Positions 16,147 through 27,480 are shown, counted from the stretch's first letter. The stretch is 64,000 nucleotides of DNA from Streptomyces actuosus (GCF_016921115.1 NZ_JAFFZS010000030.1:40745-104744); one strand, 5' to 3'. Translations and numbers: made by a program. Notes: generated by a model not told the origin, from the letters alone.

Positions 16147-17847
16147 ATGGCGAACGCACCTGTCCAGCGCATGTCCCAGTTGATGGCGAAGACGCTGCGC
16201 GACGACCCCGCGGACGCCGAGGTGCTCAGCCACAAGCTGCTGGTCCGCGCCGGCTACGTCCGACGCACCGCCGCGGGCATGTGGAGCTGGCTGCCGCTCG
16301 GCAAGAAGGTCCTCGCCAACGTGGAGCGGATCGTCCGCGAGGAGATGGACGCGATCGGCGCCCAGGAGGTTCTGCTCCCGGCGCTGCTGCCCCGCGAGCC
16401 CTACGATGCCACCGGCCGCTGGGACGAGTACGGCCAGGAACTGTTCCGGCTGAAGGACCGCAAGGGCGGCGACTACCTCCTCGGCCCGACGCACGAGGAG
16501 ATCTTCACCCTGCTGGTCAAGGACCAGTGCACGTCCTACAAGGACCTGCCGGTCATCCTCTACCAGATCCAGACCAAGTTCCGGGACGAGGCCCGCCCGC
16601 GGGCCGGCATCCTGCGCGGGCGCGAGTTCCAGATGAAGGACTCCTACTCCTTCGACCTCGCCGACGAGGGCCTCGCCCACTCCTACGCCCTGCACCGGGA
16701 GGCGTACCAGAAGATCTTCACGCGCCTCGGCCTCGACTACCGCATCTGCGCCGCCACCGCCGGCGCCATGGGTGGCTCCGAGTCGGAGGAGTTCCTCGCG
16801 CCGGCCGCTGCCGGCGAGGACACCTTCGCCGACTGCCCGAACTGCGACTTCGCCGCCAACACCGAGGCGATGACGTACGCGCTGAAGCCGGTGGACGCCG
16901 AGGGCGTGCCGGCCCCGGAGGACATCCCCACCCCGGACACCCCCACCATCGAGACCCTCGCCGCCTCCCTCGGCGTCCCCGCCTCCGCCACCCTGAAGAA
17001 CCTCCTGGTCAAGGTGGACGGCGAGATCGTCGCCGTCGGCGTTCCCGGCGACCGCGAGGTCGACCTGGACAAGGTCGAGGCGCACTTCGCCCCGGCCGTC
17101 GTCGAGATGGTCACCGAGGCCGACTTCGCCGGACGCCCCGATCTGGTCCGAGGCTACGTCGGCCCGCAGGGCCTGCCGAAGGTGAAGTACGTCGCCGACC
17201 CGCGCGTCGCCCCGGGTACCGCGTGGATCACCGGTGCCAACAAGGCCGACACGCATGCCAGGAACGTCGTCGCCGGCCGTGACTTCGAGGTCGACGCCTA
17301 CCTCGACGTCGTCGTGGTGCAGGACGGCGACCCCTGCCCGAAGTGCGGTACCGGCATCGAGCTGGACCGCGCCATCGAGATCGGTCACATCTTCCAGCTC
17401 GGCCGCAAGTACACCGACGCCCTCAAACTCGACGTCCTCGGCCAGAACGGCAAGCCGGTCCGCGTCACCATGGGCTCCTACGGTGTCGGCGTCTCCCGCG
17501 CCGTCGCCGCGCTCGCCGAGCAGACCGCCGACGACAAGGGCCTGTGCTGGCCCAAGGAGATCGCCCCGGCCGACGTCCACGTGGTCGCCGCGGGCAAGGC
17601 CCGGCAGACCGAACTCGCCCTCGACATCTCGGACAAGCTCGCCGCCGCCGGAGTCCGCGTCCTCGTCGACGACCGCGCGGGCGTCTCACCGGGCGTGAAG
17701 TTCACGGACTCCGAGCTGATCGGCGTTCCGACCATCCTGGTCGCCGGGCGGCGCGCCGCCGAGGGCGTCGTCGAGCTGAAGGACCGCCGCACCGGCGAGC
17801 GCGAGGAGCTCCCGGTCGACGAGGCGATCGCCCGCCTCACCGCCTGA
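16147..17847 (+). CDS. proS: Prolyl-tRNA synthetase (bacterial type)
   Basis: Class II aminoacyl-tRNA synthetase charging tRNA-Pro; 566 residues, the usual bacterial length. Motif 1/2 regions include GMWSWLPLGKKVL, GPTHEEIFT and FRDEARPRAGILRGREFQMK. An editing (INS) domain lies at about residues 225-390 (LGVPASATLKNLLVKVDGE... GVPGDREVDLDKV), indicating deacylation of Ala-tRNA-Pro. Motif 3 is MGSYGVGVSRAVAAL, followed by the anticodon-binding domain to the C-terminus. The ATG at 16147 is preceded by GGCAGGAG 11 bases upstream; an in-frame ATG 12 codons earlier lacks one. Confidence 0.97.
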   Translation: MANAPVQRMSQLMAKTLRDDPADAEVLSHKLLVRAGYVRRTAAGMWSWLPLGKKVLANVERIVREEMDAIGAQEVLLPALLPREPYDATGRWDEYGQELFRLKDRKGGDYLLGPTHEEIFTLLVKDQCTSYKDLPVILYQIQTKFRDEARPRAGILRGREFQMKDSYSFDLADEGLAHSYALHREAYQKIFTRLGLDYRICAATAGAMGGSESEEFLAPAAAGEDTFADCPNCDFAANTEAMTYALKPVDAEGVPAPEDIPTPDTPTIETLAASLGVPASATLKNLLVKVDGEIVAVGVPGDREVDLDKVEAHFAPAVVEMVTEADFAGRPDLVRGYVGPQGLPKVKYVADPRVAPGTAWITGANKADTHARNVVAGRDFEVDAYLDVVVVQDGDPCPKCGTGIELDRAIEIGHIFQLGRKYTDALKLDVLGQNGKPVRVTMGSYGVGVSRAVAALAEQTADDKGLCWPKEIAPADVHVVAAGKARQTELALDISDKLAAAGVRVLVDDRAGVSPGVKFTDSELIGVPTILVAGRRAAEGVVELKDRRTGEREELPVDEAIARLTA

Positions 17848-17855
17848 CGCCCGGG

Positions 17856-17890
17856 GCGGGGGGGCGTTCACCGCGTGTGAGCGCCCCCGC
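17856..17890 (+). terminator. Hairpin after proS
   Basis: GGGGGCGTTCAC pairs with GTGAGCGCCCCC (one G-U pair) around a 5-nt loop, ten bases after the proS stop. Convergent with the leftward gene ending at 17971. Confidence 0.6.
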
Positions 17891-17935
17891 CACCCCGGCC
17901 TCCCGGGCGCTCCGGGGACGCCCGAGGCGCCGTCG

Positions 17936-17977
17936 CCCGGGAGGACGGGCTACAGGCCCGGGAGGACGGGCTACAGC
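17936..17977. repeat. 21-bp tandem duplication at a stop codon
   Basis: Two adjacent 21-bp units starting CCCGGGAGGACGGGCTACAG, differing only in the last base. The second unit contains the stop codon of the leftward phosphotransferase-like gene (CTA at 17971-17973), so its 3' end has been duplicated just outside the reading frame. Confidence 0.9.
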
Positions 17978-18900
17978 CAGCTCGCGAACTCCATCAGCAG
18001 CTCCCCGTCCCGCTCCCGGCCGACGCGGCGCGCCCGCACGCCCGACTCCACCGCCCGGAACAGGGTCCAGCCGCGCAGCCGCTCCTGGTCCACCTCCAGC
18101 GACTCCGCGAGCCGCTTCACGCGCCGCCGCGTCGTCGCCGCCCCGGACGGCGAGGCGATCAGGTCCTCCACCCGGTCGCGGACCAGCCGGGCGAGGTCGA
18201 ACGCGCACTCGCCGACCACCGGGTCCGGGCCCACCGCGAGCCACGGCATCCGCTCCCCGGCCAGCACCTTGCTCTGGCGGAACGTGCCGTGCAGCAGCCG
18301 GTGCTCCGGCGGGGCGGCCAGCAGCGCGTCCCGTGCCGCGAGCGCCTCCTCGACCAGCGGCGCCACCTCGGCATCCCGCTCCGCCGTCGCCCGCATCGCC
18401 TCCGCCTGCCGCCCGGTCCGCGCGGCCACGGTCTCGAACGGGTGGGCCGCCGCGCCGGAGGGCGGCTCCACCCACAGCCGGCGCAGCGTCCCCGCCGCCT
18501 CCAGCAGCGCCTTCGCCTCGGGCAGCGACCGCACCGACACATCGGGGTGCAGCCGCTCCAGCAGCAGCACACCCGGCTCCGGGTCCTTCGGGCCGTGCGG
18601 CAGGTCCTCCTGGAGCAGCCGTACGGCACCGCGGCCGGCCCAGTGGGCGAGCGCGGCCCGCTCCGCCTCGGGGCGGGCCCTGCGCGGCGCCAGCTTCAGC
18701 ACCGCGGGCGTACCGTCGGCGCGCCGCACCAGCAGCACCAGGCTGCTCCGGCCGCCCGGCGCCTGCACCCGCTCGACGGTCAACTCGCGTAGCGCCACCG
18801 CGTGACGGGCCTCCTCCGGCAGCCTCTCCAGCCAGGCGTCCCCCTCCGGTGCCGTCTCACCGAGCGACCTGACCAGACGCCGCGGCGGTTCGAGAGCCAT
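17971..18900 (-). CDS. Aminoglycoside phosphotransferase-like protein, probable pseudokinase
   Basis: A 309-residue protein with the APH/choline-kinase-like fold. The N-lobe retains a VLKLAP lysine and an acidic helix (RPEAERAALAHW). The catalytic loop should read HGDxHxxN, but here it is H204-G-T206-F-R-Q-S-K211, so the catalytic Asp and the metal-binding Asn are replaced. The following 'IDP' metal-binding Asp is G224 (LAVGPDP). The rest (GECAFDLARLVRDR) is conserved. Phosphotransfer is therefore unlikely, and it may bind nucleotide or act as a scaffold. It is the last gene of a leftward operon behind the DUF4439 gene (27-bp gap). Family is clear; function is not. Confidence 0.8.
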   Translation of the reverse strand: MALEPPRRLVRSLGETAPEGDAWLERLPEEARHAVALRELTVERVQAPGGRSSLVLLVRRADGTPAVLKLAPRRARPEAERAALAHWAGRGAVRLLQEDLPHGPKDPEPGVLLLERLHPDVSVRSLPEAKALLEAAGTLRRLWVEPPSGAAAHPFETVAARTGRQAEAMRATAERDAEVAPLVEEALAARDALLAAPPEHRLLHGTFRQSKVLAGERMPWLAVGPDPVVGECAFDLARLVRDRVEDLIASPSGAATTRRRVKRLAESLEVDQERLRGWTLFRAVESGVRARRVGRERDGELLMEFASWL

Positions 18901-18927
18901 ACGCGAGTCGTTCCCCTTCTGTGTCCG

Positions 18928-19410
18928 CTACGTGGTGGGTGCGGCGGTCGCCGAGGGCGACGCCGGTGCACCGGCGTTCGCCGTCCGTTCGGCGAGCCCA
19001 GGGAAGGCTACGCTCTTCCCGCGCCAGCGCACCGCCCGCACCGCGGCCTCGCGCAGCGCGCCCGCGGCCTCCCGCCGCCGCTGCCCCGCCGAGGCCCGCA
19101 CGAGGTCGGAGTAGACGCCCGCCACGCGGTCCTCCAGCTCCGCGGCGAGCCGGACGGCGGCCGCCGCGTCCGGCACCGCGAACGGCAGCGCGTAACCGGC
19201 CGCCGCGGCGACCGGCGCACCGCCCAGGTCCCGCACCTCGCGCACCAGGGCGTCCCGGCGGGCGCGGTGGGCGTCGTAGGCGGCGCGGGCCTCGCCGCGG
19301 CGCACCTCGTCGATTTGCCCACCGACCACCCCGTAGCCGTAGGCCGCCGCGTGCTCGGCGGCCAGCGCAGCCTGGAGCGCCTGAAGTTCCTGTGTCCGGT
19401 CCTCGCTCAC
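18928..19410 (-). CDS. DUF4439 ferritin-like-fold protein
   Basis: A 160-residue, almost entirely helical, alanine-rich protein: ELQALQAALAAEHAAAYGYG, then RGEARAAYDAHRARRDAL, typical of the DUF4439 (ferritin-like four-helix) family of actinobacteria. A low-complexity A/P/S/T tail follows residue 145. It overlaps the upstream lipoprotein gene by four bases (ATGA), so the two are translationally coupled and probably work together at or near the membrane. A comparable alanine-rich pair lies beside proS-rimP in mycobacteria. I see no clear full set of ferritin iron ligands, so iron storage should not be assumed. Confidence 0.8.
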   Translation of the reverse strand: MSEDRTQELQALQAALAAEHAAAYGYGVVGGQIDEVRRGEARAAYDAHRARRDALVREVRDLGGAPVAAAAGYALPFAVPDAAAAVRLAAELEDRVAGVYSDLVRASAGQRRREAAGALREAAVRAVRWRGKSVAFPGLAERTANAGAPASPSATAAPTT

Positions 19411-19994
19411 CCGGCCGCCTCCGTCGTCAGCAGGTAGACATGTGCCGCGCCCGCCGCGGCCACCGAGGCCAGCAGCCGCGCCAGTTCGCCGTCCACGTCG
19501 GCGAGCGTCTCCGTGCGCCGGTCGGCCAGTTCCTTCTCGGCGCCGGCGAGCAGGGCCACGGCCGCCTTCTCGTCCGCGGGGACGACGGGGGAGGCGTCCG
19601 GAGCGGTCACGGGAGAGCCGGTGGGGGAGGCGCCGGGAGAGCCGGTGGGGGAGCTCGTCGGCGACACGGACGGCGAACCCGACACGCCGGATCCCGCGGG
19701 CCGCGCACCGAACGCCTCCGCGTGCCGCACGGTCTCCGCCCGCAGCGGCGCGAGCCGCGGAGCGAGCGACGGATGGGCGGTGAGGACCGCGTCGTAGCGC
19801 CGGGCCAGGTCCGTGCTGTCCCGGGCGGCCCGCGCGCGGACGCGCTGGGCGAGGGACGGGGCGCTGGACCTTCCGCCACCGGTGTCCTCGGCGGTGGCCG
19901 AGCAGCCCACCAGGAGCGTGGTGCCCGCGGCCGAGGCGAGCAGGGTTCTTCTGCGCGGTCCCGAGGGGATGCGCGGCGGCGGGGTGAACGGCAC
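19407..19994 (-). CDS. Putative lipoprotein, operon partner of the DUF4439 protein
   Basis: A 195-residue protein beginning at GTG 19994 (PFTPPPRIPSG). RRRTLLASAAGTTLLVGC31 is a lipoprotein signal with a lipobox (LVGC) and a twin-arginine-like RRR, so Tat export is possible. The mature part is helical and alanine/arginine-rich, interrupted by an S/P/T-rich linker at residues ~110-135 (SPTSSPTGSPGASPTGSP), then a helical C-terminus. No enzyme motif seen. The frame is open well upstream, but the residues preceding the signal peptide are non-coding in character. First gene of the three-gene leftward operon. Confidence 0.75.
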   Translation of the reverse strand: MPFTPPPRIPSGPRRRTLLASAAGTTLLVGCSATAEDTGGGRSSAPSLAQRVRARAARDSTDLARRYDAVLTAHPSLAPRLAPLRAETVRHAEAFGARPAGSGVSGSPSVSPTSSPTGSPGASPTGSPVTAPDASPVVPADEKAAVALLAGAEKELADRRTETLADVDGELARLLASVAAAGAAHVYLLTTEAAG

Positions 19995-20192
19995 GGCAGA
20001 CGTCCTCGGAGAGCTCGTACGGAGGGACGGAGGACCCACAGGTCCGTGATCACGGTACCCGCGTGTCCGCTCGGCACCACTCACCGGCACCGTGCGTACA
20101 CAGGTGGACGGCAACACCCCTCGGGACCGGATACCCTTTGACCTGACGCGCGACCATCCCACAACAGCACACGCGGCCGAGGAGTCACCCGG

Positions 20193-20690
20193 ATGAGCAC
20201 CACCCAGAGCGAGAGGCTGCGAGACCTTCTGGAGCCGCTCGTCGCCTCTCAGGGCCTGGACCTCGAAGAGATCGCCGTGGACTCCGTCGGACGCAAGCGT
20301 GTGCTGCGCGTCGTCGTCGACTCCGACACCGGAGCGGACCTGGACAGGATCGCCGATGTGAGCCGCGCGCTCTCGGCGAAGCTCGACGAGACGGACGCGA
20401 TGGGCGAGGGCGAGTACACCCTCGAGGTCGGCACCCCGGGCGCGGAGCGCCCGCTCAGCGAGCACCGGCACTACGTGCGCGCCGTCGGACGGCTGGTGCG
20501 CTTCCAGCTGGCCGAGGGCGGCGAGCTGGTCGCCAGGATCCTCACCGTCGACGACGACGGACTCGACCTGGAGGTGCCCGGGGTCAAGGGACGCAAGGCC
20601 ACCACGCGCAGACTCGTGTTCGGCGAGATCACCAAGGCACGTGTGCAGGTCGAATTCAACCGCAAGGACAAGAACGAGGAGGAGGCGTAG
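20193..20690 (+). CDS. rimP: Ribosome maturation factor RimP
   Basis: A 165-residue 30S-subunit assembly factor. Recognised by LRDLLEPLVASQGLDLEEI at the N-terminus, VLRVVVDSDTGADLDRIADVSRALS, and the EVGTPGAERPLSEHRHYVRAVGR core, with a C-terminal SH3-like half. GAGGAGTCACCCGG precedes the ATG. It begins the conserved rimP-nusA-ylxR-infB order, with nusA following after a 2-base gap. The last residues are charged (NRKDKNEEEA), as in many actinobacterial RimPs. Confidence 0.95.
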   Translation: MSTTQSERLRDLLEPLVASQGLDLEEIAVDSVGRKRVLRVVVDSDTGADLDRIADVSRALSAKLDETDAMGEGEYTLEVGTPGAERPLSEHRHYVRAVGRLVRFQLAEGGELVARILTVDDDGLDLEVPGVKGRKATTRRLVFGEITKARVQVEFNRKDKNEEEA

Positions 20691-20692
20691 CC

Positions 20693-21691
20693 GTGGACAT
20701 CGACATGAGTGCCCTGCGGGGCTTGGTGCGGGAGAAGGAGATCTCCTTCGACCTGCTGGTCGAGGCGATCGAATCGGCCCTCCTCATCGCCTACCACCGC
20801 ACCGAGGGAAGCCGCCGCCACGCGCGTGTCGAGCTCAACCGGAACACCGGGCACGTGACCGTGTGGGCGAAGGAGGACCCGGACGACCTCGAGGAGGGCC
20901 AGGAGCCCCGCGAGTTCGACGACACCCCGTCCGGCTTCGGCCGGATCGCCGCCACCACCGCCAAGCAGGTGATCCTGCAGCGGCTGCGCGACGCGGAGGA
21001 CGACGCGACGCTCGGCGAGTACGCCGGCCGCGAGGGCGACATCGTCACGGGAGTGGTCCAGCAGGGGCGCGACCCGAAGAACGTGCTGGTGGACATCGGC
21101 AAGCTGGAGGCCATCCTGCCGGTGCAGGAACAGGTGCCCGGCGAGCAGTACCCGCACGGCATGCGGCTGCGCTCGTACGTCGTCCGGGTGGCCAAGGGCG
21201 TGCGTGGGCCGTCCGTGACGCTGTCGCGCACCCACCCCAACCTGGTCAAGAAGCTGTTCGCGCTGGAGGTACCGGAGATCGCCGACGGGTCCGTCGAGAT
21301 CGCCGCGATCGCCCGCGAGGCCGGCCACCGCACCAAGATCGCCGTACGGTCCACCCGTTCGGGCCTGAACGCCAAGGGCGCCTGCATCGGCCCGATGGGC
21401 GGCCGGGTCCGCAACGTGATGGGCGAACTGAACGGCGAGAAGATCGACATCGTCGACTGGTCGGACGACCCGGCCGAGATGGTGGCGAACGCCCTGTCAC
21501 CCGCGCGGGTGAGCAAGGTGGAGGTCGTCGACATGGCAGCCCGGTCCGCCCGGGTGACCGTGCCCGACTACCAGCTGTCCCTCGCGATCGGCAAGGAAGG
21601 GCAGAACGCCCGGCTCGCGGCGCGGCTCACGGGCTGGCGGATCGACATCCGGCCGGACACCGAGCAGGCCGGACCGCAGGGCGGGGAATAA
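20693..21691 (+). CDS. nusA: Transcription termination/antitermination factor NusA
   Basis: RNA-polymerase-associated factor of 332 residues, starting at GTG. The N-terminal polymerase-binding domain (MSALRGLVREKEISFDLLVEAIESAL) is followed by an S1 domain (~residues 118-190: GDIVTGVVQQGRDPKNVLVDIG) and two KH domains, ending LSLAIGKEGQNARLAARLTG. The acidic C-terminal repeats of E. coli NusA are absent, as usual in actinobacteria. Transcribed with rimP. Confidence 0.97.
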   Translation: MDIDMSALRGLVREKEISFDLLVEAIESALLIAYHRTEGSRRHARVELNRNTGHVTVWAKEDPDDLEEGQEPREFDDTPSGFGRIAATTAKQVILQRLRDAEDDATLGEYAGREGDIVTGVVQQGRDPKNVLVDIGKLEAILPVQEQVPGEQYPHGMRLRSYVVRVAKGVRGPSVTLSRTHPNLVKKLFALEVPEIADGSVEIAAIAREAGHRTKIAVRSTRSGLNAKGACIGPMGGRVRNVMGELNGEKIDIVDWSDDPAEMVANALSPARVSKVEVVDMAARSARVTVPDYQLSLAIGKEGQNARLAARLTGWRIDIRPDTEQAGPQGGE

Positions 21692-21794
21692 ATCCCGGCC
21701 GCTGGTCGCTCAGATCACGACAGGTTTCGCACCAGCCAACTGTTCGCCTCCTGCCCCGAGGGGGTGGGGTGCCTACGGGGAGGTAGACTTAAGA

Positions 21795-22091
21795 GTGTCT
21801 GGCCGGACACGGGCCCGGGCATGCCCCGAACGCACCTGTGTGGGGTGTCGGGAACGAGCGGCCAAGGCGGAACTGCTGCGGATCGTGGCGATCGAGGGCG
21901 AGTGCGTCCCCGATCCTCGCGGTACGCTGCCCGGCCGGGGTGCGTATGTACACCCCGTCCCGGTCTGTCTCGACCAGGCGGTGCGCCGCCGGGCGTTCAC
22001 CAGGGCGCTGCGCGTCCCGGGAGCGCTCGACGTAATGGCGTTGCGCCGGTACGTCGAGCGGGCAAAGGTTGCCGAGCAGGCAGCACGGTAG
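21795..22091 (+). CDS. YlxR-family (DUF448) RNA-binding protein
   Basis: A 98-residue basic protein with the family signature RTCVGCRERAAKAELLRIV and LPGRGAYVHP, and a C-terminal helix (RRRAFTRALRV). YlxR is a nucleic-acid-binding protein of the nusA operon, suggested to affect RNase P or regulate genes in Bacillus. The GTG at 21795 follows GGGGAGG ten bases upstream. A 103-bp gap after nusA may contain a promoter, since the sequence there becomes less G+C-rich (ACTTAAGAGTG). Confidence 0.92.
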   Translation: MSGRTRARACPERTCVGCRERAAKAELLRIVAIEGECVPDPRGTLPGRGAYVHPVPVCLDQAVRRRAFTRALRVPGALDVMALRRYVERAKVAEQAAR

Positions 22092-22157
22092 GAACACAGA
22101 ACCGCGCGGAACCCCGCGCGGTTGGTACCTCGCGAGTCGAAAGCAGGTCGAGATTGC

Positions 22158-22190
22158 GATGAGCACTCGATGAGTACGCGATGAGTACGC
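22158..22190 (+). repeat. Three 11-bp repeats forming overlapping mini-ORFs in the infB leader
   Basis: Three adjacent units (GATGAGCACTC, GATGAGTACGC, GATGAGTACGC). Each carries an ATG, and the 11-bp step shifts the frame so that each mini-ORF ends in a TGA overlapping the next ATG: ATG 22159 encodes MSTR, ATG 22170 encodes MSTR, and ATG 22181 encodes MSTPMN, ending in TAG at 22199-22201. A weak A/G-rich stretch (AGCAGGTCGAG) precedes the first. IF-2 starts 37 bp after the last stop. Confidence 0.75.
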
Positions 22191-22238
22191 CCATGAACTA
22201 GCGACGGTCCGGCATCACCCGGACCTCAGAGGAGCGAA

Positions 22239-25241
<3,003 letters not shown>

Positions 25242-25257
25242 CGCCCACGGTGCCTGC

Positions 25258-25291
25258 GCTGGCCGGCGGGAGCACGCTCCCGCCGGCCAGC
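25258..25291 (+). terminator. Intrinsic terminator after infB
   Basis: A perfect 16-bp stem (GCTGGCCGGCGGGAGC and its complement) with a 2-nt loop is followed by GTCCCTTTTCCC, one of the few T-containing tails in the window. It lies 17 bp past the infB stop. Confidence 0.85.
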
Positions 25292-25518
25292 GTCCCTTTT
25301 CCCGCCCCACCCCGACTCGGGGCGCGGGGCGGGGACGGACCGGTGGGCGGGTCCCGGAGTACCCGGAACCCGCACGCCGCAGGTGGTCCGCCGACCGGTG
25401 CTGTTCCCGGGGAAACCCGGTCGAGTCGCCGGCGGGTACGGGGTACCGTTCATGATGTCCCCGGCCGCACGGACCCGGGGCCATCGATCCCGGACCGGCG
25501 GGTGAACCGGTTGCACAC

Positions 25519-25812
25519 ATGTATGTGGGGACGCTGTCCTTCGACCTCCTCCTCGGTGACGTACGGTCGCTGAAGGAGAAGCGCTCCGTCGTCCGCCCCA
25601 TCGTCGCCGAGCTCCAGCGCAAGTACGCGGTGAGCGCGGCCGAGGTGGACCATCTCGACCTCTACCGGCGTGCCGAGATCGGCATCGCCGCGGTCTCCGG
25701 CGACGCGGGGCACCTCACCGACGTACTCGACCGGTGCGAACGGCTGGTCGCCGGCCGCCCCGAGGTGGATCTGCTGTCCGTGCGGCGGCGCTTCCACGGC
25801 GAAGACGACTGA
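25519..25812 (+). CDS. DUF503 (YlxP-like) protein
   Basis: A 97-residue protein of the DUF503 family, recognisable by MYVGTLSFDLLLGDVRSLKEKRSVVRPI, then FAVSAAEVDHLD-like and AEIGIAAVSGDAGHL segments. In many bacteria it lies between infB and rbfA, as here, and is called YlxP; its biochemical role is not established. The frame ends 37 bp before rbfA and the two are likely cotranscribed. It lies behind the infB terminator, so a separate promoter in 25300-25518 is probable. Confidence 0.92.
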   Translation: MYVGTLSFDLLLGDVRSLKEKRSVVRPIVAELQRKYAVSAAEVDHLDLYRRAEIGIAAVSGDAGHLTDVLDRCERLVAGRPEVDLLSVRRRFHGEDD

Positions 25813-25849
25813 CCAGAGAACAAGACAGGAAAGAACGGGAGCTGGACCA

Positions 25850-26299
25850 GTGGCCGACAACGCGCGGGCGAAAAGGCTGGCGGACCTCATCCGGGAGGTG
25901 GTGGCCCAGAAGCTGCAGCGTGGGATCAAGGACCCGCGGCTCGGCTCGCACGTCACCATCACGGACACCCGGGTCACGGGCGACCTCAGGGAGGCGACCG
26001 TCTTCTACACGGTCTACGGCGACGAGGAGGAGCGCAAGGCCGCCGCGGCCGGACTGGAGAGCGCCAAGGGCATCCTCCGCTCCGAGGTCGGCAGGGCCGC
26101 CGGCGTGAAGTTCACGCCGACCCTGAGCTTCGTCGCCGACGCCCTCCCCGACAACGCCCGTACCATCGAGGACCTCCTCGACAAGGCGCGCGCCTCCGAC
26201 GCCGCGGTGCGCGAGAGCGCCACCGGCGCGCGGTACGCCGGTGAGGCCGACCCCTACCGGAAGCCCGCCTCCGACGAGACGGACGACACCGCCGAATGA
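25850..26299 (+). CDS. rbfA: Ribosome-binding factor A
   Basis: A 149-residue 30S maturation factor with a KH-like fold: NARAKRLADLIREVVAQKLQRGIKDPRLG, then VTITDTRVTGDLREATVFYTVYG and FTPTLSFVADALPDNARTIEDLL. The start is a GTG at 25850 (V-A-D-N-A-R); GGGAGCTGG lies just upstream. The stop TGA overlaps the truB ATG (ATGA), indicating coupling. A 15-residue acidic tail follows the conserved part. Confidence 0.96.
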   Translation: MADNARAKRLADLIREVVAQKLQRGIKDPRLGSHVTITDTRVTGDLREATVFYTVYGDEEERKAAAAGLESAKGILRSEVGRAAGVKFTPTLSFVADALPDNARTIEDLLDKARASDAAVRESATGARYAGEADPYRKPASDETDDTAE

Positions 26300-27204
26300 A
26301 CGACCGCAAGCCCACCCCGCCCGACGGCCTCGTCATCGTCGACAAGCCGTCGGGCTTCACTTCGCACGACGTCGTCGCCAAGATGCGCGGCATCGCGCGC
26401 ACGCGCCGCGTCGGCCACGCCGGCACCCTCGACCCGATGGCGACCGGCGTGCTCGTGCTCGGCGTGGAGAAGGCCACCAAGCTCCTCGGCCATCTCGCGC
26501 TGACCGAGAAGGAGTACCTCGGCACCGTCCGCCTCGGGCAGAACACCGTCACCGACGACGCCGAGGGGGACATCACCTCCTCCGCCGACGCCTCCGGGAT
26601 CACCCGCGAGGCCATCGACACCGGCATCGCCAAGCTGACCGGCGACATCATGCAGGTGCCGTCCAAGGTCAGCGCCATCAAGATCGACGGCGTGCGGTCG
26701 TACAAACGGGCCCGTGAGGGCGAGGAGTTCGACATCCCGGCCCGGCCGGTGACGGTCTCCTCGTTCACCGTGTACGACGTCCGGGAAGCCGTAGCCGAGG
26801 ACGGCACCCCCGTCCTCGACCTGATCGTCTCCGTCGTGTGCTCCTCCGGCACCTACATCCGCGCCCTCGCCCGGGACCTCGGCGCCGACCTCGGCGTCGG
26901 CGGCCACCTCACCGCGCTGCGCCGCACCCGCGTGGGGCCGTACAAGATCGACACGGCGCGGACGCTGGACCAGCTCCAGAAGGAGCTGGCGATCATGCCG
27001 CTCGCCGAGGCGGCGGCTGCTGCCTTCCCGCGCTGGGACGTGGACACCCGGCGCGCCCGGCTGCTCACCAACGGCGTCCGCCTGGAGATGCCCGACACCT
27101 ACGCGGGCGCCGGGCCCGTGGCCGTCTTCGGCCCGGAGAACCGCCTCCTCGCCCTCGTCGAGGCGCAGAAGGGCAAGGCGAAGAGCCTGGCCGTCTTCGG
27201 CTGA
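26296..27204 (+). CDS. truB: tRNA pseudouridine(55) synthase
   Basis: Converts U55 of the tRNA T-loop to pseudouridine. The 302-residue protein carries GLVIVDKPSGFTSHDVV, the catalytic HAGTLDPMATGVL motif (nucleophile D46), KEYLGTVRLG, VPSKVSAIKIDGVRSYKRAR and CSSGTYIRALARDLG. The C-terminal domain beyond residue 240 is short and actinobacterial in type. Translation is coupled to rbfA by a four-base overlap. Confidence 0.96.
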   Translation: MNDRKPTPPDGLVIVDKPSGFTSHDVVAKMRGIARTRRVGHAGTLDPMATGVLVLGVEKATKLLGHLALTEKEYLGTVRLGQNTVTDDAEGDITSSADASGITREAIDTGIAKLTGDIMQVPSKVSAIKIDGVRSYKRAREGEEFDIPARPVTVSSFTVYDVREAVAEDGTPVLDLIVSVVCSSGTYIRALARDLGADLGVGGHLTALRRTRVGPYKIDTARTLDQLQKELAIMPLAEAAAAAFPRWDVDTRRARLLTNGVRLEMPDTYAGAGPVAVFGPENRLLALVEAQKGKAKSLAVFG

Positions 27205-27250
27205 CGAACCCGCGGGCCCGGGCCGCGCGCCCGGCCCCGGGCCGGTTCGC

Positions 27251-27295
27251 CCGTGGAGCGGCGAGCACGGGGCATCACCTGCCGCCGCTCCACGG
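27251..27295 (+). terminator. Hairpin after truB
   Basis: CCGTGGAGCGGCG pairs perfectly with CGCCGCTCCACGG (13 bp, 19-nt loop), 46 bp after the truB stop. It likely separates the rbfA-truB transcript from the STAND-protein gene. Confidence 0.65.
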
Positions 27296-27480
27296 TCCCC
27301 CCTCGGTTCCCCCACCCCTAGGGTGTATCCAGCGTCCCCCGTCCATTCACCCGTCCGGGCGGGCGCTCGGAGTGAAGCGGGGGAGCGCAGAGGGGCGCGT
27401 TCGTCGAGCGATCTTGTCCCGCCGATCACGGCCTGCCTACGGTCGAAGACACAGGCAGGCGCAGGGCGGGAGGAACGACC

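Noticed and set aside
17971..18900. Calling the gene an aminoglycoside resistance kinase
   Set aside because: The catalytic Asp, metal-binding Asn and the second metal-binding Asp are all substituted.
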